Source: Oscillospiraceae bacterium (GTDB lineage Bacteria > Bacillota > Clostridia > Oscillospirales > CAG-272). From it: a DNA stretch of 5,139 nucleotides. The position numbers and the translations under genes were made by a program. Shown in pieces: positions 1 through 5,139 of the stretch. A model generated the notes under the pieces. That model was not told where the DNA came from, ran no database searches, and was given only the letters and a program-made list of their open reading frames with translations. Positions within the stretch are counted from its first letter, which is position 1; each line of letters begins with the position of its first letter. The stretch covers positions 1 through 5,139 of the forward strand of contig SVQS01000135.1 of assembly GCA_015065205.1 (NCBI GenBank). Direction: 5' to 3'.

Positions 1-2
1 AC

Positions 3-302
3 ATCAGCGTATCTGCTATATTCACTCTAATGGAAAACTTCGACGATGCGGGCGACGATGAGGATAAGCCCGACGATGTACCCGGCAGCGGTGACGGTGA
101 ACAAGAAACCAACAATCCGGACGCCCCGCCAAGCGGTGGTGAAAAATACGTGGAGGTCAACCAGGTAATTGACGGTCAGACCTATTACCGCGACGTTCTC
201 GATGATTATTATCAACAGGCAATGGAATATCTGGAAAACGATGAAAACATTCCTGATCACATTCGTAAGATCATCGAACGATACTATTCCACAATTCAGT
301 AA
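3..302 (+). CDS. C-terminal part of an unidentified protein (5' end outside window)
   Basis: The reading frame is open from base 3 to the TAA at 300-302 and has no stop at the left edge. An ATG at 30 would give 90 residues, but the bases before it (TATTCACTCTA) are not purine-rich and offer no ribosome binding site, so I treat it as an internal methionine of a longer protein. The visible part starts with a short hydrophobic stretch (ISVSAIFTL). A very acidic, Pro/Gly/Asn-rich and probably disordered linker follows, then a compact C-terminal region (YYRDVLDDYYQQAMEYL, then IPDHIRKIIERYYSTIQ) likely to be helical. The final IP-x-x-x-R-x-x-x-x-x-YY pattern recalls C-termini of poorly characterised proteins found beside MoxR/DUF58 genes, but this is a memory-level resemblance. 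Same strand and only 49 bp before the ATPase start, so probably the same operon. Function not recognised. Confidence 0.7.
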   Translation: MSVSAIFTLMENFDDAGDDEDKPDDVPGSGDGEQETNNPDAPPSGGEKYVEVNQVIDGQTYYRDVLDDYYQQAMEYLENDENIPDHIRKIIERYYSTIQ

Positions 303-351
303 TAAAAAAAAATATAAAAAATCATAACAAAAAGTGAGGCAAAGAAAGCTC
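303..351 (+). other. A-rich intergenic spacer
   Basis: These 49 bases between the upstream stop and the ATPase start are almost pure A/T up to about base 333. They contain no inverted repeat with a U-tract, so there is no sign of an intrinsic terminator, and the upstream gene is probably co-transcribed with the ATPase. TATAAA at 313-318 resembles a -10 box but has no convincing -35 partner about 17 bp upstream. Confidence 0.5.
336..339 (+). promoter_or_regulatory. Probable weak ribosome binding site deciding the ATPase start
   Basis: GAGG at 336-339, followed by a purine-rich stretch (AAAGAAAG, 341-348), lies just before ATG 352. The spacing from GAGG is 12 bases, which is long. The alternative start, GTG 334, has only A/T-rich sequence with no GG before it. 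This favours ATG 352 over the six-residue-longer GTG form. Confidence 0.45.
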
Positions 352-1452
352 ATGATTACAGAACAAAATCTCGAAAAGTTTAAGGTACAGTGTGAAAACA
401 TCTTCACACAAATCGGTCGTGACGTTATCGGTCAAAAGGAAGTTATCGAGGGTGCGGTTATCGCTATGATCGCAGGCGGTAACGTCCTGCTTGAGGGTGT
501 ACCCGGTGTTGGTAAGACCCGTTTGGTGCGTTCCCTCGGCCGTGTATTCGATCTCCCCTTCTCCAGAATTCAGTTTACCCCCGACTTGATGCCCGCAGAC
601 GTTACGGGTACCAATATCATCGTTAAGGGCGAAGACGGCAACTCCACCTTCGAGTTCCAACCCGGCCCTATCTTCTCCAACATCATCCTCGCGGACGAAA
701 TTAACCGTGCAACTCCTAAAACGCAATCTGCACTCCTTGAGGCAATGCAGGAGCACACCGTTACCGTAATGGGCGTTTCCAGAAAGCTCGAAGAGCCCTT
801 CTTCGTTTTGGCAACACAGAACCCTGTTGAACAGGATGGTACGTATCCTCTTCCCGAGGCACAGATGGACCGTTTTATGTTCAAGATCATCGTTAAGAAC
901 CCCTCTCTCGATGAATTGATGGACATTGTTAACATGACTCAAAAAACCATGGCAGAAGTTGCTGACGCAGCTTGTAACGGTGCTGACCTTCTCGAGATGC
1001 GCAAGACCGCAAATGCTATCCCCGTTGCTACCGAGGTTATGAGATATGCAATGATGCTCTGCTCCGCTACCCATCCCGATAGCGAGTGCGCATCCGAAGC
1101 AGCTAAGAAATACATTCGTCTCGGTGCTTCTCCCCGTGCAGGTCAGGCACTCATTTCCGCTGCCAAGGTAAAGGCTCTTATGAACGGTCGTTATAATGTT
1201 TCCTATAACGACGTTAACGAGCTTGCATACCCCGTTCTCCGTCACAGAATGAAGCTCACCTTTGAAGCTATCGCTGAGCGCGTAAGCGCAGACGAGATCA
1301 TTAAGATGATCATTGACGAGCTTGTTAATAAAAATAAGATTAAGAACGAATCCCCCGAAGCAGAACTCGTTATTGCCGCAAACGAAACAAAAAATGCTGC
1401 AACTGCTGAAGACGGCGAAACAAAAAAGCGTAAAAAGTTTGGGAGAAAGTAA
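352..1452 (+). CDS. MoxR-family AAA+ ATPase
   Basis: Cytoplasmic AAA+ ATPase of the MoxR family. Members use ATP hydrolysis to remodel or mature partner proteins, commonly together with VWA-domain proteins encoded next door. From ATG 352 it is 366 residues. Visible motifs in order: IGQ (26-28), Walker A GVPGVGKT (49-56), Walker B IILADEINRA (111-120, Asp115 and Glu116), sensor 1 in LATQNPVEQDGTYPLPEAQMDRF (Asn157, candidate arginine finger Arg174), and sensor 2 in LGASPRAGQ (Arg262). All catalytic elements look intact. The conserved lid domain ends near residue 325. A tail of about 40 residues rich in Lys, Glu and Ala then ends in KKRKKFGRK, which is longer than the roughly 310-335 residues usual for the family. 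Start chosen at ATG 352 on ribosome binding site grounds. The next gene begins 4 bp after the stop. Specific substrate unknown. Confidence 0.96.
   Translation: MITEQNLEKFKVQCENIFTQIGRDVIGQKEVIEGAVIAMIAGGNVLLEGVPGVGKTRLVRSLGRVFDLPFSRIQFTPDLMPADVTGTNIIVKGEDGNSTFEFQPGPIFSNIILADEINRATPKTQSALLEAMQEHTVTVMGVSRKLEEPFFVLATQNPVEQDGTYPLPEAQMDRFMFKIIVKNPSLDELMDIVNMTQKTMAEVADAACNGADLLEMRKTANAIPVATEVMRYAMMLCSATHPDSECASEAAKKYIRLGASPRAGQALISAAKVKALMNGRYNVSYNDVNELAYPVLRHRMKLTFEAIAERVSADEIIKMIIDELVNKNKIKNESPEAELVIAANETKNAATAEDGETKKRKKFGRK
1441..1445 (+). promoter_or_regulatory. Ribosome binding site of the DUF58 gene
   Basis: GGGAG lies inside the last codons of the ATPase gene, 11 bases before ATG 1457. The site is therefore embedded in the upstream coding sequence, as expected for co-translated genes. 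It supports ATG 1457 as the start. Confidence 0.55.
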
Positions 1453-1456
1453 TTAA

Positions 1457-2356
1457 ATGAAAGGCTCTTATTTGAACGACGAATTTTTCAGTCGTTTGGA
1501 GACCTTGTCACTGGAGATGCGAGCAGATCTTGCGGGCTTTTTCGGCGGTAAGCACCTTGTAAAAACTTACGGTCAAACGGTAGAATTTGCCGATTACCGT
1601 GAGTATGCACTGGGTGACGATATCCGTCGTATCGACTGGAACCTTTACAGTCGATTTGAGAAATTTTTCTTAAAGCTCTTTACCGACGAGAGACAGATGC
1701 ATACGCAAATCTTTATCGACTGCTCCGCATCGATGGGAAAGGACAACCCGCAGAAGGCGGCATACACCCTTGGAATTGCTGCTGCTCTCGGATACCTTTC
1801 GATACACAACATGGACAAGGTGTCCTATAAATTGATAAAAGGCAAAAAAGCTGAGGATCCCTTTGGCACAATTGTAGGTAAGCGCGCCTTCTTTAGTGCT
1901 ATGTCGGAACTTGAAAATCTTACTTTTGATGGCGAGGGCGACATTGATGCTGCTGTTGTCGGTTGCGAAAACACCGGAAACAATGATGGACTTACCCTCA
2001 TCATTTCCGACTTTTTTACCGATAGCGATTGGCGTCGCGCTGTAGACTATCTTTCATATAAAAAACGTCAGGTCCTACTCATTCAAGTTATGACTCCCGA
2101 GGAGAGGGATCCCACTTATAGTGGCCGTGTGAATTTGATCGACTCTGAAGCGGAAGATATCACGGACACAAAAAACATGAAGATGAACATTGATATCAGT
2201 GCTCAAATGGCTTACGAAGAAGCGCTGAAAGATCTTGAAAGTGATCTTTATAATTTCTGTGCTTCCCGCGGTGCCACCTTCATTAGCATCCCGACGGATC
2301 ACCCCATCGAAAAGGCATTGTTTAAAGAATTGTTAAAGGTAGGTATTGTAGAGTGA
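1457..2356 (+). CDS. DUF58 domain protein (VWA-like MoxR partner)
   Basis: A 299-residue DUF58 protein, the usual genetic partner of MoxR ATPases. The family signature is clear at residues 40-61: QTVEFADYREYALGDDIRR followed by IDW, matching the EF-x-x-Y-R-x-Y-x-x-GDD-x-R-x-IDW pattern. A VWA-type fold follows, with a metal-binding MIDAS first motif DCSAS (Asp88, Ser90, Ser92) and a third motif LIISDFF (Asp185). The second motif, usually GTD, reads EGDID (160-164) by eye, with Gly161 where threonine is expected. There is no hydrophobic segment long enough for a membrane anchor, so it is probably cytoplasmic, unlike longer family members with two N-terminal membrane helices. The start is 4 bp after the ATPase stop. 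Its TGA overlaps the next gene's GTG, indicating translational coupling. It probably acts as an adaptor between the ATPase and the membrane VWA proteins; this role is inference from context. Confidence 0.95.
   Translation: MKGSYLNDEFFSRLETLSLEMRADLAGFFGGKHLVKTYGQTVEFADYREYALGDDIRRIDWNLYSRFEKFFLKLFTDERQMHTQIFIDCSASMGKDNPQKAAYTLGIAAALGYLSIHNMDKVSYKLIKGKKAEDPFGTIVGKRAFFSAMSELENLTFDGEGDIDAAVVGCENTGNNDGLTLIISDFFTDSDWRRAVDYLSYKKRQVLLIQVMTPEERDPTYSGRVNLIDSEAEDITDTKNMKMNIDISAQMAYEEALKDLESDLYNFCASRGATFISIPTDHPIEKALFKELLKVGIVE
2335..2343 (+). promoter_or_regulatory. Ribosome binding site for the GTG start at 2353
   Basis: AAAGGTAGG ends 9 bases before GTG 2353 and lies within the end of the DUF58 gene. 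Together with the GTGA overlap (2353-2356) it supports GTG as the true start, because the protein would lose its first membrane helix if it began further in. Confidence 0.6.
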
Positions 2357-4326
2357 ATTGGTTAACACCCTTAGGATTCTTGGGTTTTATCGGTTTACTG
2401 ATTCTCTTCTTAATCTACATACTAAAACCCAATTACCAAAATAAAAACATTTCCACAACTTATGTTTGGAAACGGAGTCTTAAATATCGCAAGAAAAAGA
2501 TTCCGATAAGCAAGTTGCGCAACATCCTTTTGATTATCTGCCAAGTGCTTATTGTATGTACTTGTGCATTTATACTCGCACAACCCTTTATTGCCGGAGA
2601 AGACAAACGCTCCGCAAATGAAAAGATTATCGTAATTGATGCATCCGGCAGTATGCTTGCCGAGATCGAAGGCGAAACACGCTTTGAGCGTGCGGTAACG
2701 CAAGCAAAGACTTTGGTTAACGAAACTCTCGACAAGGATAGCGCTGTTTCGGTCATTCTTGCCGGCAAAGAGGCAACTTTTATCCGCCAGCGTGCAACCG
2801 CAGATATGCGCGATACCCTTTTGAGAGAGATGGATGCTCTCGTTGACCCGAATGATTTCAAGTGCACTTACGGTGCTTCGGATATTGACGGTTCGATGGT
2901 GCTGGCAGAATCTGTACTTGAACTGAATGCAAAGGCAGAAGTTGTGCTTTTCACCGGTACGACGTATATTGACGACGGTAAGGTTACTGTGCGCAACGTA
3001 TCCGACCCCGGCGAAAAGAACGTATCTATTGCTAACGTTTCTGCCACTCGTGAGGATAACTTTTACCGCATCGAGGTTGATATGATTTCCTATGGTATCA
3101 ACTACTCCGGCATTCTCAACGTAAAAATCACAGGTGCACAAGGTACTTACGGCATTGGCGACTCAGCTCAAAGCTTGAACAATGAAACCCTCACCTTTAG
3201 CTGCGGTGTGGATTTGATCAAAAATGAACGCACAAAATTCCGCTTTGGCTCTAAGGAAACCTATGATATCAGTGGTTTGAAAATTCACGCTTACGATAGC
3301 ATTTACTGCTACATTGAGGAAAAAGATTCACTTGCAATCGATAACGCCTACTATCTGTATGGCGGAACACCTCAAAAACTGAAAATACAGTATTACAGTA
3401 CCTTGAACAACATTTTTGTAAACTCCATGTTGCTTAACCTTCAAGACCAAATGCGCGACGACTGGGATATTGATATCAAAACCATCAAGGATTCCTCTGA
3501 CGCTATTTTGAACGGTACAGGCAAGGAAAACGAAATTGAGTTTGAAGGATATGATATTTACATATTTGAGCATCGCGTCCCGGACGAATTGCCTACGGAC
3601 GGTCTTGTAATACTGCTTTACCCTGACGAAGTTCCGGAATCTATGGGAATCACACTGGGTTCACAAAAAAACCTTGCCGGTGACGGAACAGCCTTCACCG
3701 CCGGCGAAAGCCATCCTATATTGGAGTACGTCAACGCTTCCAATATTCGCTCCACAAGATATAAAACCATTCCAAATTATGAAGGCTCTTATACCCCGCT
3801 GTTGTATGCAAACGGTGAAGCTGTTGCATTAGCGAAGAACGAACCGGATTCCAAGGTTTTGATATTGACCTTTAATTTCCATTACTCCAACTTCCCCATT
3901 ATTCCCGAATACCCAACATTCATGATAAACACGTTAAACTACTTTATCCCCACAACGTTTGATAAGAACGTCTACAATTTGTACGATAAGGTTGTATTGC
4001 ACTCCAGAAGCGAGCTGCTGACTGTAGCCGGTCCCGCATTTGAAGAAACCCTTGAGTTCAAAACCACTCCCGCTGAAATTTACGTAGATGTACCCGGTAG
4101 CTATACGGTTACACAAACGCCTATTTCCGGCAATAAAATTGTAGAGAACTTTTCTGTTGTCATCCCCGAAGAGCAGTGTGACATTACGCGCCAGGTAGAT
4201 ACCTTGACAAACCCCTTCTTCCCAACCGTTATAGAAGATATTGATTTGGATTTGGTAATCTATTTTGCAATTGCCCTTGTAACCCTGCTATTCTGTGAAT
4301 GGTGGCTAAAGTCGCGTGATAATTAA
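2353..4326 (+). CDS. BatA-like membrane VWA protein
   Basis: A 657-residue membrane protein with the BatA / aerotolerance-regulator N-terminal layout. Membrane helix 1 (about 6-25) is followed by a basic loop (KRSLKYRKKK, about 40-49), helix 2 (about 57-79), and a VWA domain beginning KIIVIDASGSM (91-101). A C-terminal helix (about 634-651) ends in KSRDN. By the positive-inside rule, the basic loop and the C-terminus are cytoplasmic and the VWA and later domains face outside. The first MIDAS motif DASGS (96-100) is intact. The second reads GASD (174-177), with Ser for Thr. The third reads LFTGTT with Gly202 where Asp is expected, so metal binding may be weakened. The region around 341-535 (YDIYIFEHRVP, GLVILLYPDE, then VLILTFNFHYSNFPIIPEYP) resembles the glutamine-amidotransferase-like fold seen in large BatA-type proteins, without a visible catalytic Cys. 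GTG start, overlapping the DUF58 stop. Substrate unknown. Confidence 0.9.
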   Translation: MNWLTPLGFLGFIGLLILFLIYILKPNYQNKNISTTYVWKRSLKYRKKKIPISKLRNILLIICQVLIVCTCAFILAQPFIAGEDKRSANEKIIVIDASGSMLAEIEGETRFERAVTQAKTLVNETLDKDSAVSVILAGKEATFIRQRATADMRDTLLREMDALVDPNDFKCTYGASDIDGSMVLAESVLELNAKAEVVLFTGTTYIDDGKVTVRNVSDPGEKNVSIANVSATREDNFYRIEVDMISYGINYSGILNVKITGAQGTYGIGDSAQSLNNETLTFSCGVDLIKNERTKFRFGSKETYDISGLKIHAYDSIYCYIEEKDSLAIDNAYYLYGGTPQKLKIQYYSTLNNIFVNSMLLNLQDQMRDDWDIDIKTIKDSSDAILNGTGKENEIEFEGYDIYIFEHRVPDELPTDGLVILLYPDEVPESMGITLGSQKNLAGDGTAFTAGESHPILEYVNASNIRSTRYKTIPNYEGSYTPLLYANGEAVALAKNEPDSKVLILTFNFHYSNFPIIPEYPTFMINTLNYFIPTTFDKNVYNLYDKVVLHSRSELLTVAGPAFEETLEFKTTPAEIYVDVPGSYTVTQTPISGNKIVENFSVVIPEEQCDITRQVDTLTNPFFPTVIEDIDLDLVIYFAIALVTLLFCEWWLKSRDN

Positions 4327-4327
4327 G

Positions 4328-4333
4328 AAGGAG
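4328..4333 (+). promoter_or_regulatory. Strong ribosome binding site of the last gene
   Basis: AAGGAG sits 7 bases before ATG 4341, close to the optimal consensus and spacing. It is the best site in the window and lies just after the stop of the BatA-like gene, so the last gene may be translated independently of coupling. Confidence 0.8.
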
Positions 4334-4340
4334 TAGGCCT

Positions 4341-5139
4341 ATGTTAAATTTTAAAATTGCTTTTGAGCAGCCGTGGCTTTTGCTCCTTTTAATTCCCGCA
4401 GTATTCTTCGGCGTTCTCCCCTATTTCCGTAGCCCCAAAAAGTACCGTCGCACAAGAAACCGTATTACATCAGTTATTTTGCACTGTACCGCTCTTGCAC
4501 TTGCTATTCTCGTTCTCTCGGGCATCACCATCCAATACGATTTGCCCAACAAAGAACACGAGGTTATTCTGCTTGTGGATAAGTCGGATTCAAACGAGAA
4601 GTCTGACAACTTAAAGGATGCATTTGTGGCTGAAGTATTAAAAAATACGCAGTCAAGCTTCAAAATAGGCGTTGTTACGTTTGGATATGATCAAGTATAC
4701 GCGGCTGCTTTGAACACCGACGCAAATGCAGTATACCAAGAATATTTGCGTTCCCCCAGTCCCGATACGTCGGGGACAGATTTTGAAGCAGCGCTCAAAT
4801 ATGCTGCAAGTCTTTTTACAAAGCCTGAATCAGCACGAATTGTTATTCTCTCTGACGGTGTGGAAACCGACGGCAATGCAAATGCCGTAATACGCACTCT
4901 TGCCTCAACCGGCATTAAACTGGATACCGTTCATTTTCCCGACGAAAAATCAAATGACATTCAAATTCTTGCTGTACACTACCCCGACACAACAATTCGT
5001 CACGGTGAAACCTTTGAGATCACACTTGATATAGAGAGCACCTTTGAAGGTATGGCTAAGCTTTCTATGTTTGACGATGCTACCCAAATTGGTGAATCGT
5101 TAGAGGTTCGCTTGGTACGCGGTACGCAACAAATTGTTA
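4341..5139 (+). CDS. Second membrane VWA protein, 3' end outside window
   Basis: The frame is open from ATG 4341 to the right edge, giving 266 residues with no stop. It begins MLNFKIAFEQPWLLLLLIP. Helix 1 spans about 12-28, a basic loop KKYRRTRNR about 33-41, helix 2 about 43-61, and a VWA domain starts at EVILLVDKSDS. This is the same plan as the BatA-like protein before it, with the VWA domain outside and the basic loop inside. All three MIDAS motifs look complete: DKSDS (Asp80, Ser82, Ser84), SGTD (Thr146) and LSDG (Asp172). After the VWA domain, NDIQILAVHYPDTTIRHGE (205-223) and the residues following look like the start of a beta-sandwich module. Related proteins often reach 800-900 residues and end in an amidotransferase-like domain, but the rest is not visible. 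It follows the BatA-like gene by 14 bp, so it belongs to the same operon. Confidence 0.9.
   Translation, partial: MLNFKIAFEQPWLLLLLIPAVFFGVLPYFRSPKKYRRTRNRITSVILHCTALALAILVLSGITIQYDLPNKEHEVILLVDKSDSNEKSDNLKDAFVAEVLKNTQSSFKIGVVTFGYDQVYAAALNTDANAVYQEYLRSPSPDTSGTDFEAALKYAASLFTKPESARIVILSDGVETDGNANAVIRTLASTGIKLDTVHFPDEKSNDIQILAVHYPDTTIRHGETFEITLDIESTFEGMAKLSMFDDATQIGESLEVRLVRGTQQIV

Noticed and set aside
290..318. Possible internal promoter before the MoxR gene (TATAAA at 313-318)
   Set aside because: The hexamer 17 bp upstream (CACAAT) is far from TTGACA, and TATAAA is expected by chance in such an A/T-rich spacer.
27..407. Hydrophobic 126-codon open frame on the - strand
   Set aside because: Its Phe/Leu/Ile-rich translation is the mirror of A-rich and acidic-codon sequence on the + strand. 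It crosses the spacer and two genes and has no supporting motif.
322..1245. Long open frame (307 codons) on the - strand opposite the MoxR gene
   Set aside because: It lies fully antisense to a gene with all AAA+ motifs. Its translation is Cys/His-rich with no recognisable domain, and it is explained by the codon pattern of the + strand gene.
1170..1471. AAAGGCTCTTAT at 1170-1181 and 1460-1471, with an 11-base copy at 3782-3792
   Set aside because: The copies are short, in coding sequence and in different reading frames with respect to the first one, built from common codons. No regular spacing or flanking similarity.
2422..3141. 239-codon open frame on the - strand opposite the BatA-like gene
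   Set aside because: It is antisense to a convincing membrane VWA gene, and no domain or membrane pattern is seen.
3677..3706. Partial inverted repeat GCCGGTGA ... TCACCGCCGGC
   Set aside because: The arms are imperfect and internal to the BatA-like coding region, with no neighbouring feature.
4759..4777. Hairpin GTCCCGA-TACG-TCGGGGAC
   Set aside because: It lies within the VWA coding sequence, has a one-base bulge and no U-tract, and encodes part of the ordinary second MIDAS motif region. It is probably chance.

Overview
The window carries a single operon-like block of five genes, all on the + strand, tightly packed and partly overlapping. Its core is a MoxR AAA+ ATPase, a DUF58 protein and two membrane-anchored von Willebrand factor A (VWA) proteins. 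AAGGAG-type ribosome binding sites, 4-bp stop/start coupling, a moderate base composition and preferred CCC/TTC codons suggest a Gram-positive bacterium of the Clostridia type, possibly an uncultured gut lineage. That assignment is inference from style and gene order, not from a marker gene.

Layout: bases 3-302 hold the C-terminal end of a protein that starts left of the window (acidic linker plus a terminal helix). A short A-rich spacer follows. The MoxR ATPase lies at 352-1452, with its start placed at ATG 352 rather than GTG 334. The DUF58 protein (1457-2356) begins 4 bp later. The BatA-like membrane VWA protein (2353-4326) begins on a GTG that overlaps the DUF58 stop. The second membrane VWA protein starts at 4341 behind a strong ribosome binding site and runs off the right edge. 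There is no gene-free stretch over 50 bases, and no RNA gene, mobile element, CRISPR array or terminator was seen.

How the genes work together: MoxR ATPases are chaperone-like AAA+ machines whose genes sit next to VWA-domain partners. Here the ATPase and DUF58 protein are predicted cytoplasmic. By the positive-inside rule, both membrane proteins put their VWA domains outside the membrane, with basic loops inside that could meet the cytoplasmic pair. The metal-site (MIDAS) residues differ between the three VWA-type proteins: the last protein has a complete set, DUF58 lacks the threonine, and the BatA-like protein has lost the third-motif aspartate. The locus type is known and widespread. Its exact role in this kind of organism is not established, and nothing here proves a wholly new system.
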